Shown here one piece after another: positions 23,575-32,322 of a stretch of 64,000 bases of DNA. This DNA comes from Gaiellales bacterium (GTDB lineage: Bacteria; Actinomycetota; Thermoleophilia; Gaiellales; JAICJC01). Under the pieces are notes generated by a model. It saw only the letters and a program-made list of their open reading frames with translations, was not told the DNA's origin and did no database searches. The DNA lies in contig DASWRM010000037.1 of assembly GCA_036403155.1 (NCBI GenBank), positions 124,001-188,000 on the forward strand. Reading direction: 5' to 3'. Position numbers and translations under genes: made by a program. Within the stretch, counting starts at the first letter, position 1; every line of letters begins with the position of its first letter.

Positions 23575-23637
23575 ACACGCACAGGAAGCCACCGGGAGAG
23601 GTGCGTCCTCACCCGATCACGCAGGAGGTCACCAGCA

Positions 23638-25173
23638 ATGCCGACGGACACCGTTCGGATATTCGATACGACGTTGCGCGACGGCGAGCAATCTCCGGGC
23701 ATCGCGCTGAACGCGGCCGAGAAGGTCGAGATCGCCCGCCAGCTCGAGCGGCTGGGCGTCGACATCATCGAAGCCGGCTTCGCCATCTCCTCCCCCGGCG
23801 AGGTCGAGGGGATCCGGGCCGTCTCCCAGGCGGTCGACTGCGTGGTCGCATCGCTCGCACGCACGAACGACGACGACATCGACGCGGCGATCGAGTCGCT
23901 CGACAGCGCGCGCAACCCGCGCATCCACACGTTCATCGCCACCTCGGACATCCACCTCGAGCACAAGCTGCGCATGACCCGCGGCCAGGTGGTCGAGGCG
24001 GCCGACCGGGCGGTGCGCCGGGCGAAGGAGTTCACCTCGGACGTCGAGTTCTCGTGCGAGGACGCGACGCGAACGGACATCGACTTCATGGCGGAGGTGG
24101 TGCGGGTGGCGATCGCCGCGGGCGCGACCACCATCAACATCCCCGACACGGTCGGCTACACGGTGCCGGAGGAGTACATCGAGATTCTCACCGCGCTGCG
24201 CGAGCGCGTGCCCGAGCTGGATGCCGTCACCCTCTCCGTCCACTGCCACAACGACCTGGGCATGGCGGTCGCGAACTCGATGGCCGGCGTGATGGCGGGC
24301 GCCCGGCAGGTCGAGTGCACGATCAACGGCATCGGCGAGCGCGCGGGCAACGCGTCGCTGGAGGAGATCGTGATGCTCCTGCGCACGCGCAAGCCGCGCT
24401 TCGCCCTGGACACGGCCGTCAACACACAGGAGATCGTGCGCACGTCGCGGATGGTGTCGCGCCTGACCGGCTACTCCGTGCAGCCGAACAAGGCGATCGT
24501 CGGCCGCAACGCCTTCGCCCACGAGGCGGGGATCCACCAGCACGGCGTGCTGGCCGACCGCCGGACGTACGAGATCATGGACGCCGAGTCCGTCGGCCTG
24601 GCCGGCTCCGACATCGTCCTGGGGAAGCACTCCGGCCGCCACGCGCTGCGCCAGGCGTTCGCGGAGCTGGGATTCGCGATCGAGGGCGACGAGCTGAAGC
24701 GCGCCTTCGAGCGGTTCAAGGAGATTGCCGACCGCAAGCAGAAGATCAGTTCGCTGGATCTGGAGGCGATCGCCTCCGACTCCCTGCGCGAGCGCGAGGA
24801 CGACCACCATCTTCTCTCCCTTGCCATCGGCACGCGAACCGGCCGGCCCGCGCGGGCGGAGGTCACCGTGAGCACCGGTGACGGCGAGCGGACAGGCATC
24901 GCGGAGGGCGACGGCCCGGTCGACGCCGCATTCAAGGCGATCGACCAGGTGCTCGGAGTCACCGTCACGCTCGTCGAGTACACCATCGGCGCCGTCTCCG
25001 GCGGCGCGGACGCCCTGGGCGAGGTGCGCGTGGTGGTCGAATCGGCAGGGCGCTCGTTCTCGGCGCAGGCCGTGTCGACGGACGTCACGGAAGCGTCGGC
25101 CGAGGCGTACCTCCGGGCGTGCGCGCACGCGAAGACCGCCGCCGAACCGGAGCAGGAGCTCGCCGGAGTCTGA
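23638..25173 (+). CDS. leuA: 2-isopropylmalate synthase
   Basis: 511 residues from ATG 23638, with GCAGGAGG as ribosome site. First committed step of leucine synthesis: acetyl-CoA plus 2-oxoisovalerate. The N-terminal TIM barrel has RIFDTTLRDGEQSPGIALNA (metal-binding Asp and catalytic Arg), IHTFIATSDIHLEHKL and the metal-binding SVHCHNDLGMAVANS. VLGKHSGRHALRQAF follows. The C-terminal allosteric LeuA domain (~residues 385-495) has GTRTGRPARAEVTVSTGDGE and VLGVTVTLVEYTIGAVSGG. The domain makes leucine feedback likely, and the upstream Leu-rich peptide adds a second control. The C-terminal domain and the leuB neighbour favour LeuA over citramalate or homocitrate synthase. Confidence 0.96.
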   Translation: MPTDTVRIFDTTLRDGEQSPGIALNAAEKVEIARQLERLGVDIIEAGFAISSPGEVEGIRAVSQAVDCVVASLARTNDDDIDAAIESLDSARNPRIHTFIATSDIHLEHKLRMTRGQVVEAADRAVRRAKEFTSDVEFSCEDATRTDIDFMAEVVRVAIAAGATTINIPDTVGYTVPEEYIEILTALRERVPELDAVTLSVHCHNDLGMAVANSMAGVMAGARQVECTINGIGERAGNASLEEIVMLLRTRKPRFALDTAVNTQEIVRTSRMVSRLTGYSVQPNKAIVGRNAFAHEAGIHQHGVLADRRTYEIMDAESVGLAGSDIVLGKHSGRHALRQAFAELGFAIEGDELKRAFERFKEIADRKQKISSLDLEAIASDSLREREDDHHLLSLAIGTRTGRPARAEVTVSTGDGERTGIAEGDGPVDAAFKAIDQVLGVTVTLVEYTIGAVSGGADALGEVRVVVESAGRSFSAQAVSTDVTEASAEAYLRACAHAKTAAEPEQELAGV

Positions 25174-25207
25174 TGAGATACCCACCCCCAGCGAAACCGA
25201 GGATCAC

Positions 25208-26296
25208 ATGAGCCCGACCACACGACCACTCCCGATCGTCGCCTGCCTGTCCGGCGACGGCATCGGCCCCGAGGTGATGGCGGAGGCGGGCCGCGTGATC
25301 GACGCCGCGTCCGAGCTGTTCGGCATCCGCATCCGGCAGGTGCACCTGCCCTTCGGCGGCGATGCGATCGACAAGCACGGCGACCCGTTCCCGGCCCACG
25401 TGCGCGCCGCCGTCAAGGCGTCGGACGCCGTGCTGCTCGGGGCGGTCGGCGGCCCTCGCTGGGACGGCGCCGTCCGCCGGCCTGAGGAGGGCCTGCTCGG
25501 GCTGCGCAAGGAGCTCGACGCCTACGCAAACCTACGTCCCGTGCGGCACCGCGACATCGACCTGATCGTCGTGCGCGAGCTGACCGGCGGCCTCTACTTC
25601 GGCAAGAAGTCGCTGGAGGAGGACGTTGCCAGCGACGAGTGCCGGTACACCCGCGAGCAGGTCGAGCGGGTGGCACGCTGGGCGTTCAAGCTCGCGCGAC
25701 GGCGCGACGGCCGTGTTGTCTCGGTGGACAAGGCCAATGTGCTGTCTACCTCGAAGCTGTGGAGGCGGGTCGTCTCGGAGCTGCAGGCGGCGGAGTTCGA
25801 GGAGATCCGGCTGACGCACGAGCTGGTCGACTCGTTCGCCATGAACCTGGCGACCAAGCCGCAGGCGTACGACGTGATCCTGACCGAGAACCTCTTCGGC
25901 GACATCCTCTCGGACCTGGCGGCCGCGGTCGGCGGTGGGCTCGGGCTGGCGCCGTCCGCGTCGATCGGCAGCGAGCCGCCGGGCATCTTCGAGCCCGTCC
26001 ACGGGTCGGCGCCCGACATCGCCGGACAGGGCGAGGCGAACCCGATCGCGATGATCCTCTCGGTCGGCATGATGTTCACGTACGGCCTGGGCCGGCGCGA
26101 CATCGGCCGCGCCATCACGGCGGCGGTCGACCAGGTGCTGGCCGAGGGCACCGCGACCGCCGACCAGGTGTCGGGCGGCCGGGCCTACGCCACGTGGGAG
26201 GTCGGGCAGGCCGTGTGCCGGGCGCTGGCCGACCACGCCCACGGCTCCGGCGAGTTCGCCGCAAACCCCTATCGTGAGGCGGTCGCCCGTGGATAG
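25208..26296 (+). CDS. leuB: 3-isopropylmalate dehydrogenase
   Basis: 362 residues from ATG 25208, 34 bases after leuA. It oxidatively decarboxylates 3-isopropylmalate with NAD+. Signatures include LSGDGIGPEVMAEAGRVID, the substrate arginines in LLGLRKELDAYANLRPVRH, VRELTGGLYFGKKS, SVDKANVL, and the IPMDH/ICDH motif NLFGDILSDLAAAVGGGLGL. The NAD-specificity loop EPVHGSAPDIAGQGEANP contains the Asp that selects NAD. The stop overlaps the next gene by 8 bases. The leuCD subunits of isopropylmalate isomerase lie 12 kb downstream on the same strand. Confidence 0.97.
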   Translation: MSPTTRPLPIVACLSGDGIGPEVMAEAGRVIDAASELFGIRIRQVHLPFGGDAIDKHGDPFPAHVRAAVKASDAVLLGAVGGPRWDGAVRRPEEGLLGLRKELDAYANLRPVRHRDIDLIVVRELTGGLYFGKKSLEEDVASDECRYTREQVERVARWAFKLARRRDGRVVSVDKANVLSTSKLWRRVVSELQAAEFEEIRLTHELVDSFAMNLATKPQAYDVILTENLFGDILSDLAAAVGGGLGLAPSASIGSEPPGIFEPVHGSAPDIAGQGEANPIAMILSVGMMFTYGLGRRDIGRAITAAVDQVLAEGTATADQVSGGRAYATWEVGQAVCRALADHAHGSGEFAANPYREAVARG

Positions 26297-28043
26297 CGAG
26301 AAACGCAGGATGACGGGCGCCGAAGCGGTGATCCGGTCGCTCGAGGCGGAGGGCGTCACCGACGTCTTCGGCCTGCCCGGGGGCGCGATCCTGCCCCTCT
26401 ACGACGCCTGGGCCTCGTGCGAGCACACCATCCGCCACTACCTGGTGCGCCACGAGCAGGGCGCCGGGCACATGGCGCAGGGCTATGCGCGCGCGACCGG
26501 CAAGGTGGGCGTGGCGATCGCGACGTCCGGCCCTGGAGCCACCAACCTCGTGACCCCGATCGCGGACGCCTATCTCGACTCGACGCCGATCGTGTGCATC
26601 ACCGGCCAGGTGCCGACGCACCTGATCGGCACGGACGCCTTCCAGGAGGCCGACATCCAGGGCATCACGATGCCGGTCGTCAAGCATTCCTGGCTGGTCG
26701 ACCGGGTGGAGGACATCCCGCGGGTCGTCAAGGAGGCGTTCCACATCGCGCGCAGCGGCCGGCCGGGCCCCGTGCTGATCGACATCCCGAAGGACCTCCA
26801 GCTGGCCGAGCTCGAGTTCTCGTATCCCAAGCAGGTGGACATCCCGGGCTACAAGCCCTCGCGGCACGGCCACCCCAAGCAGGTGATCACGGCGGCTGAG
26901 GCGATCCTTGCGGCGGAGCGGCCGGTGTTCTACGTCGGCGGCGGCGCGGTCTCGGCGAACGTCGACCCGGCCGACCTGATCCGCGTTGCGGAATCGGTGC
27001 AGATGCCGGTCATCACCACGCTGATGGCGAAGGGCGTCTTTCCGGACTCGCACCCCCTGTGCATCGGCCTGCCCGGCATGCACGGCTCGAAGGCGGCGAA
27101 CTGGGCGATGAACCGGTCCGACCTGCTGATCGCATGCGGATCGCGGTTCGACGACCGGGTGACCGGCAAGCTGGACGCGTTCGCGCCGGGCGCGCGCGTG
27201 ATCCACATGGACATCGATCCCGCCGAGATCGACAAGAACCGGGCGGCCCAGATCCCGATCGTCGGATCGCTCGAGCTGGTCGTGCCGAAGCTGGCCGAGG
27301 CGGTGCAGTCTCGCATGAACGGCGGCCCGCCGAAGGCGGCCGAGTGGCTGCGGACGGTGCAGGGCTGGAAGCAGGAGCATCCGTTCCGCTACCGCAACAC
27401 CGAGCCGCTCAAGCCGGAGTACGTGATCGAGCGCCTGCGCGACCTGACCGCCGACCGGGACGTGATCTGGACGACCGGCGTCGGCCAGCACCAGATGTGG
27501 GCGGCGCAGTACCTCCGTATCGACCGGCCGCGGCGGTGGCTCACCTCCGGCGGCCTCGGGACGATGGGGTTCGGCGTGCCGGCCGCGATCGGCGCGAAGG
27601 TGGGCCGGCCGGACGCCACGGTGATCAACATCGACGGCGACGGCTGCTTCCAGATGACCATGCAGGAGCTCGCGACCGCGAAGATGTACGGCATCGACGC
27701 GATCCACGTGGTGGTCAACAACGGCTGGCTGGGGATGGTGCGGCAGTGGCAGGAGCTGTTCCACGGCGAGCGCTACTCGGAGACGCTGCTCGAGTCGAGC
27801 AGCCCGGACTACGTCAAGCTGGCCGAGAGCTTCGGGCTGGCGGGGTTCCGGTGCGAGACCGTGGCCGAGGTGGACGCGGCCATCACGGGCGCGCTCGAGT
27901 GCGGAGGCCCGTGCGTGATCGACGCGCAGGTCGACCACGAGGAGAAGGTCTACCCGATGGTGCCGGCCGGCGCCTCGAGCGCCGAGATGCTCGACGTGGA
28001 GTGGGCCGAGGACGACAATGCATGGGTCGAGGAAGGGGTGTGA
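26289..28043 (+). CDS. ilvB: Acetolactate synthase, large (catalytic) subunit
   Basis: 584 residues from GTG 26289, which overlaps leuB; ATG 26310 is an alternative giving 577. It condenses pyruvate with pyruvate or 2-oxobutyrate using ThDP, FAD and Mg. The three ThDP-enzyme domains are visible: the pyr domain with catalytic Glu in LVRHEQGAGHMAQGYARATG, the FAD/central domain (ALMAKGVFPDSHPLCIGLPG), and the PP domain with NIDGDGCFQMTMQELATAK and NNGWLGMVRQWQE. The ilvN regulatory subunit follows with a TGATG stop/start overlap, so the two are made in step. Confidence 0.97.
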   Translation: MDSEKRRMTGAEAVIRSLEAEGVTDVFGLPGGAILPLYDAWASCEHTIRHYLVRHEQGAGHMAQGYARATGKVGVAIATSGPGATNLVTPIADAYLDSTPIVCITGQVPTHLIGTDAFQEADIQGITMPVVKHSWLVDRVEDIPRVVKEAFHIARSGRPGPVLIDIPKDLQLAELEFSYPKQVDIPGYKPSRHGHPKQVITAAEAILAAERPVFYVGGGAVSANVDPADLIRVAESVQMPVITTLMAKGVFPDSHPLCIGLPGMHGSKAANWAMNRSDLLIACGSRFDDRVTGKLDAFAPGARVIHMDIDPAEIDKNRAAQIPIVGSLELVVPKLAEAVQSRMNGGPPKAAEWLRTVQGWKQEHPFRYRNTEPLKPEYVIERLRDLTADRDVIWTTGVGQHQMWAAQYLRIDRPRRWLTSGGLGTMGFGVPAAIGAKVGRPDATVINIDGDGCFQMTMQELATAKMYGIDAIHVVVNNGWLGMVRQWQELFHGERYSETLLESSSPDYVKLAESFGLAGFRCETVAEVDAAITGALECGGPCVIDAQVDHEEKVYPMVPAGASSAEMLDVEWAEDDNAWVEEGV

Positions 28044-28564
28044 TGAGCAAAGGTACGCATCACACGCTTTCCGTCCTGGTCGAGAACCGGCCGGGCGTGC
28101 TCACCCGCTGCGCCGGCCTGTTCGCGCGCCGCGGGTTCAACATCGACTCGCTCGCGGTCGGGACGACCGAAGACCCTCGCCGCAGCCGGATCACCATCCG
28201 GGTGGACTGCTCGCAGCACTCCGTCGAGCAGGTGATCAAGCAGCTCTACAAGCTGGTCGACGTCCTCAAGGTGCAGGAGCTGGACGCCACCGCGGTGGAG
28301 CTCGAGCTCCTGATGATCAAGGTGACCAGCACGCCGGAGCGCCGGTCTGAGATCATCAACCTGTCCGAGGTGTTCGAAGCCAAGGTCGTCGACGTGGGCC
28401 CGGAGGCGCTGACGTTCTCGTGCGTCTCGAGCCCCGACCGGCTGCAGGCGCTCGAGCAGCTGCTCGAGCCGTACGGCATCAGGGAGCTGGTGCGAACTGG
28501 CAGGATCGCGCTCGACCGTGACGGCGAGCTCGGTATACGCAAGCGAATGCGCGTCGTCGCATAA
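28043..28564 (+). CDS. ilvN: Acetolactate synthase, small (regulatory) subunit
   Basis: 173 residues from ATG 28043, whose A is the last base of the ilvB stop. The N-terminal ACT domain ([39 protein letters not shown]) binds valine in this family. The C-terminal ALS_ss_C domain ([29 protein letters not shown]) completes it. It activates IlvB and gives end-product inhibition. Length is typical of the long small-subunit class (IlvH/IlvN). Confidence 0.97.
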   Translation: MSKGTHHTLSVLVENRPGVLTRCAGLFARRGFNIDSLAVGTTEDPRRSRITIRVDCSQHSVEQVIKQLYKLVDVLKVQELDATAVELELLMIKVTSTPERRSEIINLSEVFEAKVVDVGPEALTFSCVSSPDRLQALEQLLEPYGIRELVRTGRIALDRDGELGIRKRMRVVA

Positions 28565-28577
28565 GGAGACCGAAACC

Positions 28578-29594
28578 GTGGCAACGATCTACTACGAGTC
28601 AGACTGTGACCCCTCGCTGCTCGAGGGGAAGCGCATCGCCGTCATCGGCTATGGCAGCCAGGGTCACGCGCACGCGCTGAACAACCACGACTCCGGGAAC
28701 ACGGTCGTGGTCGGCGCCCGGCCGGAATCGCGCGCCTGGAGCGCGGCGACGGCGGACGGCCTCGCGGTCGAGACGGTCGCCGACGCGACCGCGCAGAGCG
28801 ACGTGGTCATGGTGCTCGTGCCCGACCACGTGCAGGCACGCCTGTACCGGGACGAGGTCGAGCCGAACCTTCGCCCGGGATCGATGCTGATGTTCGCGCA
28901 CGGCTTCAACATCCGCTTCGGCGGCATCACGCCGTCGCCGGAGGTGGACGTCACCATGATCGCGCCCAAGGGCCCGGGGCACCTCGTCCGCCGCCAGTAC
29001 GTCGATGGCATCGGGGTTCCCGGTCTGATCGCGATCCACCAGGACGCGACCGGCAAGGCGCGCGGGCTGGCGCTGGCGTACGGGCATGGCATCGGGTGCG
29101 CGCGGGGTGGCCTGATCGAGACGACCTTCACCGAGGAGACCGAGACCGACCTGTTCGGCGAGCAGGCCGTGCTCTGCGGCGGCACCACCCAGCTGGTGAA
29201 GATGGGCTTCGAGACGCTCGTGGCCGCGGGCTACCAGCCCGAGATCGCGTACTTCGAGTGCCTGCACGAGCTGAAGCTGATCGTCGACCTGATGTGGGAG
29301 GGCGGCCTGGCGGGGATGCGGTACTCGATCTCGGACACGGCCGAGTACGGCGATCTCACCCGCGGCCCGCGGGTGATCGACGACCATGTCCGCAACAACA
29401 TGCGGAAGCTGCTGGGCGAGATCCAGGACGGGACGTTCGCGCGCGAGATGATGGCCGAGGAGGACGCGGGACGGCCGAACTTCACGCGGCTGCGCGAGCA
29501 GGACGCCGACCATCAGATCGAGGTCGTCGGCCGCAAGCTGCGGGCGATGATGCCGTGGATCGGTGAGAAGGCGGCAGTGAAGCCGGGCGTGTGA
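28578..29594 (+). CDS. ilvC: Ketol-acid reductoisomerase (class I)
   Basis: 338 residues from GTG 28578 with AAGGAG 8 bases upstream. It isomerises and reduces acetolactate to dihydroxyisovalerate with NAD(P)H and Mg. The Rossmann domain has [19 protein letters not shown], an unusual N-N-H-D-S variant of the common LNLRDSG loop. The knotted helical domain has the metal-binding acidic residues in [14 protein letters not shown] and [13 protein letters not shown]. The length marks the short class-I form. The altered loop after the Gly motif could shift cofactor preference. The stop overlaps the ribonuclease start in GTGA. Confidence 0.96.
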   Translation: MATIYYESDCDPSLLEGKRIAVIGYGSQGHAHALNNHDSGNTVVVGARPESRAWSAATADGLAVETVADATAQSDVVMVLVPDHVQARLYRDEVEPNLRPGSMLMFAHGFNIRFGGITPSPEVDVTMIAPKGPGHLVRRQYVDGIGVPGLIAIHQDATGKARGLALAYGHGIGCARGGLIETTFTEETETDLFGEQAVLCGGTTQLVKMGFETLVAAGYQPEIAYFECLHELKLIVDLMWEGGLAGMRYSISDTAEYGDLTRGPRVIDDHVRNNMRKLLGEIQDGTFAREMMAEEDAGRPNFTRLREQDADHQIEVVGRKLRAMMPWIGEKAAVKPGV

Positions 29595-31003
29595 CGCCCG
29601 GCCCGGCGCGCATCGTCCGTCCCGCCCCGGGGGCGCCGGATGTCCTGCGCGGCGACTTCGCGCGGATCCGCGCCGAGTTCAAGCTGCCCGAGGAGTTCCC
29701 CGCCGATGCGCTCGCCGAGGCCGAGCGGGCGGCGTCCACGGCGTGGGCGCGCACCGGGCGAACGGACCTCCGCGACCGGCCGTTCGTGACGATCGACCCG
29801 CCGGGCAGCATGGACCTCGACCAGGCGATGCTGCTTGAGCGGCGCGGCGATGGGTATGCCGTGCACTACGCGATCGCCGACGTCGGGGCGATCGTTCCGC
29901 GCGGAGGAGCGATCGAGCGCGAGGCCTGGACACGCGGCCAGACCGTCTACCTGCCCGACGAGCGGGTGACGCTCTACCCCCCGGCCATCTCCGAAGGGGC
30001 GGCGAGCCTGCTTCCGGGTCAGGAGCGGCCGGCATTCGTCTACGAGATCGAGCTCGACGCGGCCGGCCGCCAGCTGCGGGCGCGCGTCGTCCGCGCGACC
30101 GTGCGCAGCCATCGCCGGCTCGCGTACGGCGAGGACGCGATCCCGCTGCTCGAGGAGGTCGGCACCCGACGGATCGCTCTGGCGCGGGAGCGCGGGGCCG
30201 TCTCGCTCGATGCGCCCGCACAGGAGGTTGTGGCCGACCCGGGCTCGCCGTGCGGCTACCGGCTCGAGCTCGAGCAGCGACGGCCGGACGAGGACTGGAA
30301 CGCGGAGATCTCGCTGCTGGCCGGCATGGCGGCTGCCGGCATCATGCGCGAGCGTCGCGTCGGGCTCCTGCGCACGATGGGCGGCGCCGACGCCTACCGG
30401 GTCGACAGGCTGCGGGAGGCGGCTCGCGGCCTCGGCGTCGCCTGGCCGCACGACGAGCCGTTCGAGCGGTTCGCGACGCGGCTCGATCCCGCCGTGCCGC
30501 GCGAGGCGGCGCTGCTCGAGGAGGCGCGCGACGCGATGGGCCATGCTGGATACCTGTTCTTCGAGGGAGCGCTGCCGGCGGGATCCGAGCACGCCGGCAT
30601 CGCGGCGCATTACGCCCACACCACGGCTCCGCTGCGCCGCCTGGCCGATCGCTACGTGCTGGAGCTGGTCGCCGGAGGGGGCGACCGGGACGCGCTCGCG
30701 CAGCTGCCGGACGTCATGACGGACGCCGGCTCGCGCGCGGCGCGCGTCGAGTCGGCAGTCGTCGACGACATGGAGGTGCGACTGCTGGAGCACCGCTTGG
30801 GCGAGGCGTTCGCCGCCGTCGCCCTGGAGAACGACCGGCATGGCACCGTGATCCGGATTGCCGACCCGCCGGTGCGGGCGCGCATGCACGCGGATCCACC
30901 ACCGACGCCGGGCGACGCGGTCACCGTGCGGCTCGCGCGCGCAGACCCGGTCTCGCGATCGCTGGAGTTCCACCCCGCGTCACAACCCGTGCCGGAACCG
31001 TGA
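29591..31003 (+). CDS. RNB-domain (RNase II/R family) 3'-5' exoribonuclease
   Basis: 470 residues from GTG 29591, overlapping ilvC by 4 bases. The RNB catalytic motif reads [16 protein letters not shown], giving Asp69, Asp75 and Asp77; where E. coli RNase II has a fourth Asp, this protein has Gln78. Other RNB features: [40 protein letters not shown], and [20 protein letters not shown]. It lacks the N-terminal cold-shock domains and shows only a short C-terminal beta segment in place of a clear S1 domain, so it is the compact actinobacterial type. It is translationally tied to the isoleucine/valine operon, an unexpected partnership. A terminator region follows. Confidence 0.9.
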   Translation: MTPGPARIVRPAPGAPDVLRGDFARIRAEFKLPEEFPADALAEAERAASTAWARTGRTDLRDRPFVTIDPPGSMDLDQAMLLERRGDGYAVHYAIADVGAIVPRGGAIEREAWTRGQTVYLPDERVTLYPPAISEGAASLLPGQERPAFVYEIELDAAGRQLRARVVRATVRSHRRLAYGEDAIPLLEEVGTRRIALARERGAVSLDAPAQEVVADPGSPCGYRLELEQRRPDEDWNAEISLLAGMAAAGIMRERRVGLLRTMGGADAYRVDRLREAARGLGVAWPHDEPFERFATRLDPAVPREAALLEEARDAMGHAGYLFFEGALPAGSEHAGIAAHYAHTTAPLRRLADRYVLELVAGGGDRDALAQLPDVMTDAGSRAARVESAVVDDMEVRLLEHRLGEAFAAVALENDRHGTVIRIADPPVRARMHADPPPTPGDAVTVRLARADPVSRSLEFHPASQPVPEP

Positions 31004-31024
31004 CGACGGCATGCAGCGCCCCGG

Positions 31025-31061
31025 AACGGGCTCTGAGCCCTTTTCGGGCCGCTATCGGACG
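31025..31061. repeat. Intergenic repeat copy A with hairpin and T-run
   Basis: 37 bases (starting AACGGGCTCTGAGCCCTTTT) repeated with a few differences at 31134-31170. Copy A contains GGGCT-CTG-AGCCC followed by TTTT, so it can act as a rho-independent terminator for the ilv/ribonuclease operon. Confidence 0.6.
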
Positions 31062-31133
31062 GCGCGCCCGTGGAATCGTCACAACGCTGCCCATTCGCGC
31101 ACCGAGCCGTCGCGGATGCTCGTCGTGGGCCAT

Positions 31134-31170
31134 GACGGGCTCCGACCCCTTTTCCGGCCGGTACCGGACG
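31134..31170. repeat. Intergenic repeat copy B
   Basis: Second 37-base copy, 109 bases after copy A (GACGGGCTCCGACCCCTTTT onward). Substitutions weaken its hairpin. The surrounding 31004-31264 stretch has no gene that I can support. Confidence 0.6.
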
Positions 31171-31184
31171 CTTCGTTCGCCGGC

Positions 31185-31215
31185 GGTCTTCGCCCGCGGC
31201 CGGCGGGCGAAGACC
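31185..31215. terminator. Perfect 13-bp hairpin before the lipid operon
   Basis: GGTCTTCGCCCGC-GGCCG-GCGGGCGAAGACC, perfectly paired. It separates the ilv/ribonuclease transcript from the following operon. Confidence 0.75.
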
Positions 31216-31248
31216 CTGTGAACCGATCAGGGCCTCCCGGCGAATCGG

Positions 31249-31254
31249 TAGCAT
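31249..31254 (+). promoter_or_regulatory. -10 element TAGCAT of the lipid-modification operon
   Basis: TAGCAT ends 10 bases before GTG 31265; a leaderless or very short-leader mRNA is predicted. No good -35 is seen. Confidence 0.5.
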
Positions 31255-31264
31255 CACCGCGACC

Positions 31265-31963
31265 GTGACGACCCACCCAGGCGCCCAACCAGCGCTCCTG
31301 ACCCTTGCCCCTCGCGGCGATGTGCGATGCGTCGCGCTGCTGGCACACGGCGGGCGCAGTGTCAGCACGGTCCCCGCGACCGCGTCGCAGGCGACCGCGC
31401 TGCGGATGTATCCCTTCCTGGTCGACCTGCACCGGGCCGGACGCCGATCCGGCCTCGCGGCCTACCAGCTTCGCTACCGGGTACGCGGGTGGAACGGCGG
31501 CGACCCCGTCCGCGACCTCGAATGGGCGCTCGGCGAGATCGCGGCGCGGCACGGCGACGTCCCGATCTGCCTCGTCGGCCACTCGATGGGCGGACGCTCG
31601 GTGCTGCGCGCCGCCGGCGGCCCGCGCGTACTCGCCGTGGCCGCCCTCGCGCCATGGCTCCCGCCGGGCGAGCCGACCGGGCAGCTCGCCGGACGCACCG
31701 TCGTCATCGCGCACGGCACGCGAGACCGGGTAACGAGCCCGGCCGGCTCGCTCGCCTACGCGCTCGAAGGCCACCGCACGGCCGCGCGGCTGTGCCGGTT
31801 CGAGGTCGCCCGCTCCGGCCACGGGATGCTCGAGCGCTTCGCCGCCTGGCAGCGCCTCGTCCGCCGCGTCGTCCTGCCCTCGCTCGGGATCGGCTCGTGG
31901 GACGAGAGCCTCGCGCACGCCTTCTCGCTGCCCGCTCCGCACGCGTGCCGGGTGCCGCTGTGA
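31265..31963 (+). CDS. Alpha/beta-hydrolase
   Basis: 232 residues from GTG 31265. The nucleophile elbow is LVGHSMGGRS with Ser107; an acid is likely in IAHGTRDRVTSP and the His in ARSGHGMLE. The oxyanion region VALLAHGG follows the first core strand. It has no signal peptide and so is cytoplasmic. It opens a six-gene operon in which every junction overlaps by 4 bases (GTGA), ending in Cfa-type methyltransferase and SDR genes. An esterase, thioesterase or acyltransferase role on lipids is the contextual guess; sequence gives only the fold and the triad. Confidence 0.85.
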   Translation: MTTHPGAQPALLTLAPRGDVRCVALLAHGGRSVSTVPATASQATALRMYPFLVDLHRAGRRSGLAAYQLRYRVRGWNGGDPVRDLEWALGEIAARHGDVPICLVGHSMGGRSVLRAAGGPRVLAVAALAPWLPPGEPTGQLAGRTVVIAHGTRDRVTSPAGSLAYALEGHRTAARLCRFEVARSGHGMLERFAAWQRLVRRVVLPSLGIGSWDESLAHAFSLPAPHACRVPL

Positions 31964-32322
31964 TCTGGTTCCCGCGCCTCGTCGGCGCGCTGACCGCGCT
32001 CTACGGGCTCTCGGCGATCCTGCGACCGGACGTGATCGCACGGCACGGCGAGCTGGCGGACCCGGCTGACCGGCGGGCGGGCGTCGGCCTGCTGTCCGTC
32101 ACGGTGGGCGTCCGCGACCTGGTGTCCGGCGCGGCGATCATGGCCGCTCCCGCGGGCGGCGTGCTGCTGGGCGCGCTCGCAGCGCGGGTGGCACTGGACG
32201 CCGGCGACGCCGTCGCGTTCGGGCGGATGCTCCCCACATCGCGCGGCCGCCGCAAGGTCACCGCCATAGCGCTGGTCTGGGGCGCGGTGGCATTGGCGTC
32301 GATGCTGGCTGCCGGCGCGTGA
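31960..32322 (+). CDS. Small multi-pass membrane protein
   Basis: 120 residues from GTG 31960, overlapping the hydrolase by 4 bases. Four hydrophobic segments are visible (FPRLVGALTALYGLSAIL, VGLLSVTVGVRDLVSGAAIM, GVLLGALAARVALDAGDAVA, VTAIALVWGAVALASMLAAG). The charged residues R-D-L-V and D-A-G-D inside or beside helices resemble the DUF4267-like group of small membrane proteins. Function is unknown. Its fixed position in the operon suggests it serves the lipid-modifying enzymes at the membrane. Confidence 0.75.
   Translation: MIWFPRLVGALTALYGLSAILRPDVIARHGELADPADRRAGVGLLSVTVGVRDLVSGAAIMAAPAGGVLLGALAARVALDAGDAVAFGRMLPTSRGRRKVTAIALVWGAVALASMLAAGA

Noticed and set aside
23338-23637. T-box or other classic riboswitch upstream of leuA
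   Set aside because: No T-box core (AGGGTGG-type) sequence or specifier stem is visible; the region is explained by the leader peptide and hairpin.
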